From positions 1,488,001 to 1,552,000 of the forward strand of contig JAHRBC010000007.1 of NCBI GenBank assembly GCA_022702545.1: DNA of 64,000 bases, given 5' to 3'. Positions 48,810 to 60,129 of the stretch are shown piece after piece. Origin of the DNA: Phycomyces nitens (lineage: Eukaryota; Mucoromycota; Mucoromycetes; Mucorales; Phycomycetaceae). Position 1 is the first letter of the stretch. Every line of letters starts with the position of its first letter. The translations under genes were made by a program, and so were the position numbers. Under the pieces are notes generated by a model. The model had not been told where the DNA came from and did no database searches. It was given only the letters and a program-made list of their open reading frames with translations.

Positions 48810-51800
48810 ATGACACAGGAAAACCCTATTCAACATTCGTCACTATTTGAACCCAATCACAATGAGCTTCATTCAGTACATCCCAATGATACCCTCCCAC
48901 TGACATCACCTCCGCTTGCATCAGAGACCTTTTCTGGAAACACAGCCTCTCGCTCAGTACCTGGATCGCGGCGCAATTCAGTTAATGGCGACACTGATGA
49001 GCTGTCTGTCGTATTCGACACCGCTCTTCGCCTTGACGGACCAGAAAGGTACGCAAACACAAAACCAAAACCACCACAAAAAAGAAAAAGGGAAGGGAAG
49101 CTAAGAAAGAGATATTGAATACGGGTCGATAGGCATGGATTGATATCCGAACAGGATGTTATTGACTTTTACTCCAATCGGCCGGTGCACAGGTCAATGA
49201 GTGTGGACGTTGGATCAATACAGCACACACGTTATCCCAATTTCCTGCCCACGACAACAGGGATGACGGTTGGAAGCAATAATCCCCCAACCAGCCAGGG
49301 TAATGGAATCAGTCAACGCCTATTTGGTGAGGATGAAGGGGGTGGTCCAGGTAAGACTTATTTAGATCCAACCAAAAAGACAAGCCCAGTATCTCTTTTA
49401 CATTTTACCCCTTCCTTGCAACCCCTTTTCAGGCATCTTCTTCTCCCCCCCTATTTGATTTGTACAAACAAGAAGTAGTCAAAAACTAACGCGTCTGGAG
49501 TGTAGATAATCAATCCTTACCGACAACTCCCCTACACAACAATGCCTACCTTAGGCGCCTGACGGGCTCAACAGAGAAATTGTCAGCAATTATGCACAAA
49601 GACAATTATGCAGGATTTGTAAGAATCTTTGCACAATTTACGATTCTTGAATCTTCAAGCCTTGTCAGATTAATCCCCCCCCCCTCTTTTTTTTTTCTTT
49701 TTTAATACTCCATTCTAGTTCTCTCCTGCACCTTCGGATCTGGCGTCTTCACTGAGACGTAGCCCTTCCAGACAGAACAAGAGTGTCGAGTCTCTCCGGA
49801 GCAAGTCATGGGCACAGTACCTCGACAATTCTGGCCCACCAACTCCAATGGAAGACCTACCCCATGTACGTGCCCAGGCTGCATTCTATGGCTCCCGAAG
49901 GTTCTCTTATGGCTGGCCACCCACAAATGATGGCCATCAGACTTACCAAGGCAGTCTAAAGAACAACAACAACAACAACAACAACAGACTCTCGACATCC
50001 CAGTCTTATTCTGATCTCCAGGTTGCTGCAGCACGAACATATGGACATCCAAACCAAGTCACAGATGGCTACATGGACAAACCCACCCAAAATCCAAATG
50101 GACTCTGTTCGCTCGGAGACCAGTGTTCGGCAGCCCACTCCACCACTCCCTTTCCTCTCATGTCACCCCTCTCGGCAATCCAGCCGGACCAGACGGGCAG
50201 TTCAGGTGGACTGGCCACTCACATCTCTGGCTTCTCGTCCGGTCTCTCATCTGGACTGCCGTCCGGATTGCCGTTCAACCCGACCAACATTTATCAGCAC
50301 TACGGCGTCACTTCGCCAATAATGAATATGCCGCTGCACTCAAACTCCTTCCAATTCGGCCAGCTCAATTCGTCCATCTACTCGCCAACCTTACCCCTAA
50401 GTTCTAATGACAAGACCTCTGGACGCCACACCCATGCGTTTTCCGAGTCTGAAAACAGCTATAACAACAGCCCAGTCTCCCAGAGACGGTCCCAGACAAG
50501 CGACCAGGAACCCAATCGGTTTTCTGGGGCGTCACTTGAGGATTTTCAGGGCAATTTGTACGAGATCTGCAAGGACCAAAACGGTTGTCGATTTCTGCAA
50601 AAGAAACTCGAGGAGCCAAACGGCCAGAACCTTGAGACGATCTTTGATGAGATCCACACTCATTTTGTTGAGCTCATGACAGGTAGAAAATATAATACTG
50701 TGTTGTATGTGGCTCTGGTTTATTAAATGTTTATTTAGATCCATTTGGGAACTATCTCTGCCAAAAGCTATTGGAACGATGCAGTAATACCCAGCGTGGC
50801 ATCATTGTCACCATCATTGCTCCAGAATTGCTCAGTATATCTCTGAATATGCATGGAACCAGAGCAGTCCAGAAACTGATTGAGTTTCTGGTGACTCCAG
50901 AACAGGTAACTCTAATGGCTTGATGACCAAGGCATTAAACATTATATGTGTATTATAGATCCAGGCTGTTACAGCTGCACTGGCACCCAATGTGGTTGCA
51001 CTGATCAAAGATCTAAACGGAAACCATGTTATCCAAAAGTGTCTCCATCGTCTGTCGGCAGAGAATAACCAGTTCATCTATGATGCCGTGAGTGCCAGCT
51101 GTATAAAGGTGGCCACACACCGGCATGGGTGCTGTGTCTTGCAGCGATGTATTGACCATGCAGCCTCTTCTCAAAAGGTGGGGTCTTGAGTCAATCTATT
51201 TGAGATTATATGGTCATTTAACAACAAAATCAAAAAAAAAAATAGGAGCAACTCGTGAGTGTAATCACATTCTTGGCCCTCCCACTTGTCCAGGATCCAT
51301 TTGGAAACTATGTGGTCCAGTACGTGCTGGACTTGGGGGATGTGCAGTTTTCTGATGGACTTGTGAGACGGTTCCTTGACCATGTGTGTGATCTGTCTGT
51401 CCAAAAGTTTAGTTCTAATGTGATCGAAAAGGTATGTGATGAAGTAGCATCAACCACAACGATACTAATTGTTCAATAGTGCATTCGAGTGTCTGAACCA
51501 GAGACACGTCGACTGTTGATTGCTGAACTGGCCATCAAGACGAACATGGATCAGTTGCTTAGAGACTCATTTGGAAACTATGTTATCCAGACATGTTTAG
51601 ACTATGCAGATCCAGATCAACGTGTCCAGGTAAGCCTTGTTGAATGTCGAGTGGTATCTAAGACCCTTTTTTTTTCATTTGTAGCTGGTGGAATGCATTA
51701 GACCATCTCTGCCTGCGATCCGTAGTACGCCCTATGGTAAACGTATATACGGCAAGATCCAGCAGAATAGCCACCAGCAGGGTCGCCAGCAGAGACAAAG

Positions 51801-51942
51801 ACATCCATTTCAACACATGCATAACATCTCATCAGTCGCACTCCATGAGAACGGTGTCCTGGTCTACGACAACCCACCCACAGGGATGCCTTTGAACTTT
51901 GGTTTAAACATGCCCAATGATCCACTCTACACCCACCCCTAG
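48810..51942 (+). CDS. Pumilio-family (PUF) RNA-binding protein, 9 exons
   Basis: The N-terminal 500 or so residues are low-complexity (Ser, Asn, Gly), with an N8 run from AAC repeats and LRSKSWAQYLDNSGPPTP. The C-terminal PUF domain has eight repeats: NGCRFLQKKLEE, FGNYLCQKLLE, HGTRAVQKLIE, NGNHVIQKCLH, HGCCVLQRCID, FGNYVVQYVLD, SSNVIEKCIRV and FGNYVIQTCLD. The base-contacting triplets (NY-Q in repeats 2, 6 and 8, NH-Q in 4, SN-E in 7) predict recognition of a UGUA-type element in mRNA 3' UTRs. Such proteins repress translation or recruit deadenylases in the cytoplasm. The short C-terminal tail is Q- and P-rich. All eight introns are GT-AG. A CTT-repeat leader precedes the ATG. Upstream of the PUF domain, NPNGLCSLGDQCSAAHS looks like the end of a CCCH finger lacking its first cysteine. 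Confidence 0.92.
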
Positions 51943-52274
51943 CCTAGACCACAAGCACATCCGCACGCCAGCACATACATATTTGCACACATCTTACACC
52001 CCCAGGCATTGACAAATCCAAGAAAGAAAGAAAAAAGAAAAAGTCAATGTAAAAGATCCGTTTTTTTTTATTATTATTATTTTTACTATTATCATCATTT
52101 CTTGAATTTTTGTTGTACAATCTGCTGCTGTTTTATTTTATACTTCTTGTCATTCAGTTTCGATTCATTGCACCCCTTTTTATATGTCAATAACACTTGT
52201 AAACCCATTCTTTTTTTAGTTTTATTATTATTTGTACCCCCCCTTTTTTTTACATATTCTTTTTTTTATAGTAT

Positions 52275-52370
52275 TTGTTGTTATTGCTGCTGCTGCTGCT
52301 GCTGCTGTCTTTCTTGCTGCTGTTGCTGTTGCTGCTGCTGCTGCTGCTGCTGCTGTTGTTGTTGTTGTTT
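52275..52370. repeat. CTG/TTG trinucleotide repeat downstream of Pumilio
   Basis: Three blocks of TGC/CTG units separated by TTTCTTGC and GTTGCTGTT, ending in GTT repeats, 330 bp after the Pumilio stop codon. In the Pumilio sense orientation, any transcript reaching it would carry CUG repeats. ORFs through it in either strand are only homopolymeric Leu, Ala, Gln or Cys and are not credible genes. Confidence 0.85.
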
Positions 52371-52498
52371 TTTTGCTTTGTTTTTTGCTTTTTTTTGGAC
52401 AGAATGGCAAATTACCTTGTATCCATGAACCTTTCGAGAATATATAATAACCAACAAGATTAACAAAAAAAAAGGGCTCAAATCTATTAGTTCAAAAG

Positions 52499-52533
52499 GT
52501 TGCCATGGTTGCCATGGTTGCCATGGTTGCCAT
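52499..52533. repeat. 9-bp tandem repeat GTTGCCATG, four units
   Basis: Four head-to-tail GTTGCCATG copies create repeated CCATGG palindromes. Intergenic; function unknown. Confidence 0.9.
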
Positions 52534-53251
52534 TTTTGATTATGATTGGTATTTCATAGGAGAGCAATGATCTGCACACATAGTAATGATTTTATTTTAG
52601 TCTCTTGTAAAGACAATGGATATTAATTAATGAATATGAATATAAAATCTAACCACATCACTGGGTCTGGCAGATGAATAAACAACATGTTGCTAAGCAA
52701 TATTGATGTTTTTGCTATAGAGTTTGTTTATTTTCCGCCAACAATACATATGTATATATACATGTGTATAACAAATATATATACATATACATAATAGATA
52801 ACTTGGATCCATTTTATTAGTATATTTATTTAATTGAAACAATTGAACATTTTATACAGATAATTTATAATGATAGCAGTTAAATTGGCCACTTTTTTAT
52901 TCTTTTTTGCTTTTTATTGCTTTATTAAATCTCCGTCTTTTTTATTTTATTTTATTTTATTTTATTTTATTCATTCTTGATTGTCTCATGACTTTTATGT
53001 ATCACAAGCACAACCTTTTTGTAATAAATATTTACTATTATAAAATACATAAAATAGACATTTTCCTTTGTTTATTCCTTGTATCACAATCTGATATTAA
53101 AATTTATTATAAAACAGCATCAAGTTCAAAAATCTTTAAAAAAAAAATCCAGAATGGCGTTAAGGCAGTCACACAAAGGCTTAGCTTACCTGCAAACATT
53201 CTTGCATCAACTGCAAGTTGTTGATTGCACTTTTTACACTACATATATAAT

Positions 53252-53867
53252 ATGTCTGACAACGAGGGTCACAATGGATATGAGCAAGTATTTGTGGCCA
53301 TTAAAAAGAAGACAGTGTATTGACAGATATCATTGATTATTTTATATATATTTTGTACTTTAGCTATGACGATGATGCCAACCCAGTAAGTTTGAAATGT
53401 GGTCTCTGGGACGATTGATGACCAACAAGATCGATTATAGATGGACTTTATGGATGAGCCAATGGATGAGGTGAATGGAATCCCTGAGGATGGACCCGAG
53501 CAAGATACCATCATGATTCTCGAGGAGACCATTGCTGGTCAGGGGGAGACTCCCAGAGATGCTGTTGAGAATAAGGACAAACACACGACTCCCTATATGA
53601 CAAAGTATGAGAGAGCAAGAATCCTTGGTACTCGGGCACTTCAGATTAGGTAAGAATGGTTGATTAGATATATATAATAGTCAATATTAATGTCTTGTTA
53701 AAATAAGTCTGAATGCCCCTGTCATGGTTGAATTGGATGGTGAGTCTGATCCTTTGGTTATTGCCATGAAGGAGCTCAGAGAAAAGAAGATTCCTTTGAT
53801 TGTCCGGCGGTTTATGCCCGACGGCACCTATGAGGACTGGAACGTAAAGGACTTGATCGTCGAATAA
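53252..53867 (+). CDS. RPB6: RNA polymerase subunit RPB6 (ABC23), 4 exons
   Basis: Exons 53252-53283, 53365-53386 (22 nt), 53441-53649 and 53709-53867 join to about 140 residues. The acidic N-terminus ([20 protein letters not shown]) is followed by the conserved core [20 protein letters not shown], then [40 protein letters not shown] and stop. RPB6 is shared by RNA polymerases I, II and III and stabilises the assembled enzyme at the clamp. Intron 1 (53284-53364) appears to be GC-AG (GA|GCAAGT), which keeps the frame through the 22-nt exon; an alternative is a longer GT-AG intron (CAA|GTATTT at 53287) that skips it and loses YDDDANP. The RPB6 core itself is certain. Confidence 0.92.
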
Positions 53868-54712
53868 AAAAAAATTGTAGTGTGTATGTTGATAAGAAGG
53901 AATCGAATTTTTGTATATATATATATATGTATATATATATATTGTGTGTGTGGAGGAATCAAGAGAGGAAAGGAGACGGTTTGGCTGTTATAATATTCCT
54001 AGAAGGGGTGGGGGAGGGGGAGGGGGAGGGGGGAAGGAAGAGGAGGGGTGGACTGCTTCTGTACAGGTGTCAATGTTGAATGATATTAAGCTATTTGCAC
54101 CACCCTAAACACACGCACACACACGCACACACGTACACACGGGGGGTTGCAGCCGATGGGATGGTTCATCTGTCTTGCCATACATGGTATAGCTGGCGGG
54201 GATTTGATGTGCCCTGGACCCGGGTAAATCTATTTTTTTATTTTTTTTATTTTGTATATCCATGTGTGTACAAATATTATTTTTACACAGTGAATCTAGT
54301 GTGTGTGTGTGTGTGTACTGTATTTGGGTGTTTGAGAGTCAAGATGAAATATATTATATATATATCATTATATACATTTTATATTTTATATGTGTATTTT
54401 ATATATATGTATTATATATATATATATGTATGTGTGCGCCCTTCTTTTTTTTTTTTCGGTTGTATTTTTATTTTATTTTATACTATCCTATTTTATTCTC
54501 TTTTCACTCACTCACTCACTCACTCGCTCTTCTTTCTCTTTAGCCTATTCTCTTTTATTACTTCTTCTTCCTTGTCATCATTCCTTTTTAGATTCTTCCA
54601 ATTGTCCAGAAATTTAATACATCATTTTGGTAAAAAAAAAAAAAACCATACCACTTTATATTATTTTATCATCATTCCATGACCAACATCACGCTCATCC
54701 AGCTTGTAGAGT
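53868..54712. other. Intergenic stretch with purine, GT and TA repeats
   Basis: 3' flank of RPB6 and leader of CYC8. Holds a G-rich block (GGTGGGGGAGGGGGAGGGGG at about 54007-54031), GT and TA repeats (53903-53950, 54300-54320) and CTCACTCACT repeats (54506-54530). No gene seen. Confidence 0.6.
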
Positions 54713-57700
54713 ATGGCTGCATCAGGTCCACAGCAACAGCAGCAGCAACAGCAGCAGCAACAACAACAACAACAACAACAACAGCAGCAACAGCAGCAGC
54801 AAACAGGTGCAGCTCAGGAACTGGCAACCGTCAATGAGCAGACTTGGTTGACCATGGGTAAGACAGAAAATATCAGCCAGAAAAAAATAGCCTCTCAATA
54901 ACAACATCACCATCTAAAATCAACGCGCTTTCAAACCACAATAATAGGCAACTTGGCTGAAATGATGACAGATTATGAAAAGGCGATGAACTGTTACGAA
55001 TCTGCTCTTCGTCACAACCCTTATTCGATTGCTGCTCTTACTCAGATCGCGTCTCTCTGCAGAAGTCGTGAACAGTTTGCTAGGGTGAATAAGGGCCATG
55101 GGGGGAGGGTTGTGTGTGTGTGTGTGTGTTCAAGTGTGTACGGGTTATTGATAGGGTTTGAATCTATTCTAGGCTGTAGAGTATTTTAAACGAATCCTGG
55201 CTATCCACGACAGCAACGGAGAGACCTGGGCGGCTATCGGCCATTGTTATCTGATGATGGACAATCTACAGGAAGCCTACCAGGCCTATCAGCAAGCACT
55301 CTATCACCTCTCAAATCCAAAGGTAAAAAAAAAATATAATAATAATAATATTATTATTATTATAATTAATTAATAAATATTATGTGTATATACATATGTG
55401 TATATGTATATTTATCTCACAATCAAAATATATGTTTATATAAAAATATTTAAACATGTCTCAAGGACCCTAAACTATGGTATGGTATTGGAATCCTATA
55501 TGATCGTTACGGCTCGCTTGAACATGCAGAAGAGGCATTTTCTGCGGTTATGAAAATGGATCCAAAGTTTGAAAAGGCCAATGAAATATACTTTCGACTT
55601 GGTATCATATACAAGCAGCAGCAAAAGTTTGATCTTAGCTTGCAGGTAAATACAACACATGTACAATTTTGTGATCTACGGGCACTTGACAAAATCCTTG
55701 TCTTTTTTCTTTTTCTCTCTCTCCAGTGCTTCAGATACATCCTTCACTCTCCCCCTCGACCTTTGACTGAATCAGACATTTGGTTCCAAACCGGTCATGT
55801 ACACGAACAGCAGAAAGAGGCAAGTCTGGATCTCAATAATCAATCTTGATTTTTACCACCAAGAGGCTCATCCAGACATCATCTAGTATGAATTGGCCAA
55901 AGGTGATTATGAGCGTGTACTATCCGAGAACCCTGATCATGCCAAGGTTCTCCAGCAACTCGGCTGGCTCTATCACCAGCAAAACACATCATTTTGTGAC
56001 CAGTCTCTAGCTATCCAGTACCTCACCCATTCACTCAAATCAGACTCAAATGACGCCCAGTCATGGTATCTTTTGGGAAGATGCTACATGGCAGAGCAGA
56101 ATTATAACAAAGCCTATGAAGCATACCAGCAGGCCGTTTATCGAGATGCACGGAACCCAACCTTTTGGTGCTCTATTGGTGTACTGTATTATCAAATCAA
56201 CCAGGCAAGTAATACGGCACAATTCTGTTTGCAAATGTATTAAATGATTATGTGTGTGTTGGGTGGGGGTATGTAGTATCGGGATGCTTTGGATGCGTAC
56301 AGTAGAGCGATTCGACTGAACCCTTATATCAGTGAAGTATGGTATGATCTTGGCACCCTTTATGAATCATGCAACAACCAGATCCAGGATGCTCTGGATG
56401 CGTATCAGAGAGCAGCTGAGTTGGATCCAAACAATCCTCACATCAAACAGCGTCTTGAACTCTTGCGCAAATCCCAAACTGTCCACACACCCCAAGGGTA
56501 AGCTATACACTGGATACCACAAACACAACTCTGATACACCTCTAGAGCAACAAGTGCACCACCACCACCCCCCCAAGATGTGATTAATCCCAGTCAGTAC
56601 CAAAACGGCCCCAATGCCCAGCCTCTCAATGGCACATCGTATGGTCAGGTAAGAGAGGAGACTGACTAGATGGCAATGGCCAAGACGACTCCGTGGGCTT
56701 GTATTGATTGTTTTTGTTTTGTTTTTTTTTGGCCAACCCAGTCCTCTGCTCCTGGTGGATTGACCAGTATGGCTTCCTACCACACTGCTTCCGCCAATTC
56801 TCAACGGCCAGGCGAAGAGCGTGCCTCGATGCCTTATTTACCACCTGTAAGATACATGGAAGCTTTTAGGTCTCCAGAGATTGATTTGGTTTTTTTGATT
56901 ATTGTTAGCACGGATTTGCCCATGAGGCTCCTAATGGATCTATTAATGGACCTGGAGCAAGTGCTGGAAGTGGCCCTGGGCGGGATCTCCCTATGCTGAG
57001 TGCTCCTTCTGGTCGCCGTTCACCTGTACTCTATCCATCTTATGCACCTGCCAGTGCCGCCCCTCAAACGAGAGAGGATGTCAGAATCCCGGATATTGGT
57101 GGTGGGGGAGGACGTGCGCCAACCCCTTCTGATCGCACCCAGATGAATCCAATTATGCATGATGGTAGCAGTAATCCTCGTCACCATCAAGGACACCAAA
57201 CCCCACCTATTCATCAGAACGCACCAAATATTCCCCTCATGTCCATGCGACCATCTTATGCCCGTCCTAGCGAAATGTCACCCTCGGGATCACACATGCC
57301 TGCACCCGTTCCCGGTCCGCGTCCTCCTTCCCGAGGCAGCCATATGCAGGGCACACTGTATGATCCACAACACATGTCACCTCGCACAGGAAATGCAGAA
57401 TCATATCATATTCGTATGGAGCACGAAAAGCAACATCACCACCAACAGCAGCAGCAGCAGCAATTGCAACAACAGCAGCAGCAGCAATTGCAACAACAGC
57501 AGCATCAGCAACCACATCAGCAGCAGCAATTGCAGCAGCAGCAGCAGCAGCAACAGCAACAACAACAGCAACAGCAGCAGCAGCAGCAGCAGCAGCAACA
57601 GCAACAGCAACAACAACAGCAACAACAACAACAGCAGCAGCAACAACAGCAACAATTGCATCACCAGCAAGTAATGACAACACAGCAACAGTCACTTCAT

Positions 57701-57917
57701 AAACATCCCCAACAGCATCATCAACATCAACATCATCAGCACCAGCCACATGCTCGTTCCAACGACCACTTTAGTCGACACCAGCCTTATCATGGTAGTT
57801 CGGTCAAGCACGAAGATAGAGGCTATGAGAGCATGAGTAGCAGATCGGGCCGCAGCATGTCCTCTCCATTTGTTGATGACCAGCACCACCACCACCAACA
57901 CCAACAGCAACAGCAAC

Positions 57918-57948
<31 letters not shown>

Positions 57949-58807
57949 ACAACAGCAGCAGCAAAAGCAGCAACAGCAGCGTCTTGATGACCACTCGGGT
58001 CGAGGACTGGCACCTCACCATAGCTACTCTGGTCGTCAGCCTGAATCTCGCTCACCAACTGATGAGTATCGCCACCAGTATGCTCCCTATTCGGGTCCAA
58101 AACATCTCGAGTCTCGGGCCTCAGAATCAGATGGGAATTCCAAGACGACAGGATCACCAATGTCTCGTCATTTGACAGGACCTGCTGAAGAAGACTCCCA
58201 GGCAGGCCCAGGAAGTGGTGGAGGATCTATAATGTCACGTTCGATAGAAAGCCACGACAAGATCGTTGCTGACACGTTGTTGAGTATGGGTGGTGGTGTC
58301 ATTGATCGTAACAGTATCAGTAGCAATGGTAGCAGCAACAGCAATGGGCCCAATATCAATAACAAGCGCCCTCTCTTGCCCGACACAGGACATCTTTCAG
58401 ATGACAGTAAGAAGCCACGCCAGAGTGAGGGAATGAAGGACATGTCTGAGCTAAAGTTGAAGCCAATGATGCTTGACCAGAAAGTAAAGTCGGAAGAGGT
58501 TGAATTCCAATCGTCTGGATCATCACAGTCGCCAAAAAAAAAGGATATCCCAAAGGAAGATACGTCGATTACTACATCCATTAGTATCACTACAGCTGGT
58601 ATTGGGCTAGAGGCAGGTGAGGTTGTGTCTTCGGCTTCTTCTTCATCACCATCTGTGCCCACAAAGCCAGCAGAGGATGGTGGTTTCTCGACCGAGGAGT
58701 CTTTGGGCCCTAAAAAGGAAGAGGACGGCCAGAAACCAACCGAAAACAAATCCTCGTCTTCGTCTACGTCATCTACTTCTTCTGCTGATCATAATACAGC
58801 ACCATAA
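54713..58807 (+). CDS. CYC8: General transcriptional corepressor CYC8/SSN6 (TPR)
   Basis: About ten exons and about 1,080 residues. The N-terminus has a polyQ run and then ELATVNEQTWLTMGNLAEMM, followed by ten TPR repeats up to about residue 410. DPKLWYGIGILYDRYGS, AKVLQQLGWLYHQQ, NPTFWCSIGVLYYQINQYRD and NPYISEVWYDLGTLYESC match yeast Cyc8 almost word for word. The C-terminal half is disordered: GRRSPVLYPSY, a very long polyQ (57440-57662), a second Q/H region (57890-57980), and a charged Ser/Thr-rich tail ending STSSADHNTAP. Cyc8 pairs with Tup1 and is recruited by DNA-binding repressors to silence gene sets. The intron at 55820-55886 is GC-AG (GAG|GCAAGT); it restores HEQQKEYELAKGDYERVL exactly as in the family. 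Converges on uL13m, 320 bp apart. Confidence 0.93.
54727..54805 (+). repeat. CAG/CAA repeat coding polyQ at the CYC8 N-terminus
   Basis: About 26 mixed CAG and CAA codons directly after MAASGP. An N-terminal Q run before the TPRs is also known in yeast Cyc8. Confidence 0.95.
57440..57662 (+). repeat. Long CAG/CAA repeat coding polyQ in the CYC8 C-terminal half
   Basis: About 70 mostly Gln codons with a few Leu (TTG), Pro and His interruptions. CAG and CAA are mixed, which usually limits slippage. A second Q/H-rich block follows at 57880-57980. Confidence 0.95.
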
Positions 58808-59130
58808 AGCCTTTTTTCTTTTTTTTCCTTTTCCTTTCTTTTCCTATTTGCGAATTATAGAAAGTGTAGCACAAACAAAGCAAACAAAAAAACCCTCTCT
58901 CTCTCTCTATTTTTTCTTTATTTTTCATTATTTCCTCTCGTCACATTTCACTAATTTCCCCTCCCTTTTTTTTTCTCTTGTCTTTTTTTCATTTTGTTTT
59001 CTCGAGTTGCAAACAATGAAAATAAAGCCTGTTATATATTTATAAATATATATATATATATATATGTATATGTATATATGTATATATATGTATTTATAAA
59101 TATATATTTAAATATGTATGTATATTTCCT
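58808..59130. other. Convergent 3' flanks of CYC8 and uL13m
   Basis: CT- and T-rich downstream of CYC8, then TATATA tracts (59040-59100). Contains both transcript ends. No other gene seen. Confidence 0.6.
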
Positions 59131-59931
59131 CTATTGTGTGGTATTGGCAGGGTTGGTGATACCATGTTGCTTGATAATGTTGTTTTCATAGGGATGCTCG
59201 GCACCCTCAAAGATCAACAGACGTTCCATTCGAACCTCACGCAATCTGTTCTTTGGCAGCATGCCCGATACTGCTTTGCGAATAGACTAGACGTACCAAA
59301 AAATATAATAATAATAATAATAATAATAATTCAGAGCGTCAACAATTCAAATCAGATCTCCCATCCACATTTAATATTATTATTATTTTTACCTCGGTGG
59401 GATCCTTGGCCTGGAGGTTGTTAAAGTTGATGGCCTTTAATCCACCGGGATGGCCAGTATGGTGTCGATAGAGCTTTTGTTCGGCCTTTTTTCCAGTGAC
59501 CATTACTTCCTTTGCATTCAAAACCACGACATAATCACCACAATCGGCTATACACATACACGCAGAGTCAATAATCCCATTTTTATTTTTTATTTTATTT
59601 TTTAGGGAATCTAATTAATTGAATTACCTGCAGGATCGTAAATTGGCTTGTGCTTGCCCATGAGTGTGGTGGCAATATTGGTGGCCATGCGGCCTAGTAC
59701 GCGCTGACGGGCATCAACGACATGCCACACACGGGCATATGCAAGTGCGGTCTATGGGGAGGAGGAGGAGGGGGCAGAATGGCTTTTTAGTTTTTTTTTT
59801 GGGTTCAGGTACAACGAATCTAATCCACAATTCACATTTTTTTTTTTCTATTTTGCTATTCTCTATTCTCTATTTTCTACTTGCTAGCCGACAATCGATG
59901 GAATGCTTACATTACCAATCGCCTGTGACAT
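59131..59931 (-). CDS. Mitochondrial large-subunit ribosomal protein uL13m, 4 exons
   Basis: The spliced protein of about 145 residues starts [23 protein letters not shown]. Then come [59 protein letters not shown] and [20 protein letters not shown], ending with [13 protein letters not shown]. The WHVVDA, [22 protein letters not shown], TGKKxxxK and YRHxGxPGGLK motifs are those of bacterial-type L13, so this is the mitochondrial (MRPL23-type) protein rather than the cytosolic L13a. It binds the 5' region of the large-subunit rRNA. All introns are GT-AG. Its start is 198 bp from the MOG1 start on the other strand. Confidence 0.9.
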
Positions 59932-60129
59932 TCTAGATTCTTTTTTATTAAATAATAATAATAATAATAAAGATAGAGAAGGGGGTGAAAAAGGTGTATT
60001 GTGTAGAAATCAACAAATGACAGTCGTCATGTGACTGTGACAGTTGATGTGCCCAGAGTGACTTTTCATTTCATTCAAAAAAACTCCAAAAGAGTTGCAT
60101 AGAATTCAAAATGAACTATAGTAATCATC
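59932..60129. promoter_or_regulatory. Divergent promoter between uL13m and MOG1
   Basis: 198 bp between start codons. Contains a near-palindrome GTCATGTGAC (about 60026-60035, an E-box-like CATGTG core) followed by TGTGACAGTTGATG, an (AAT)n run near 59950 and a GAAAGT-type A-rich stretch. Site roles are inference. Confidence 0.45.

Larger units (their letters stand above)
51943..53251. other. 3' flank of Pumilio and 5' flank of RPB6
   Basis: No gene seen. Contains T-rich tracts, a CTG/TTG repeat and a 9-bp tandem repeat (listed separately) and TTTTA repeats (52938-52970). Confidence 0.6.

Noticed and set aside
52009..52428. Long ORFs through the CTG repeat (poly-Leu, Cys, Ala or Gln)
   Set aside because: They consist of repeat translation only, have no conserved sequence and overlap on both strands.
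57401..57749. Minus-strand poly-Leu/Ala ORFs opposite the CYC8 polyQ region
   Set aside because: They are shadows of the CAG/CAA repeat in the real CYC8 frame.
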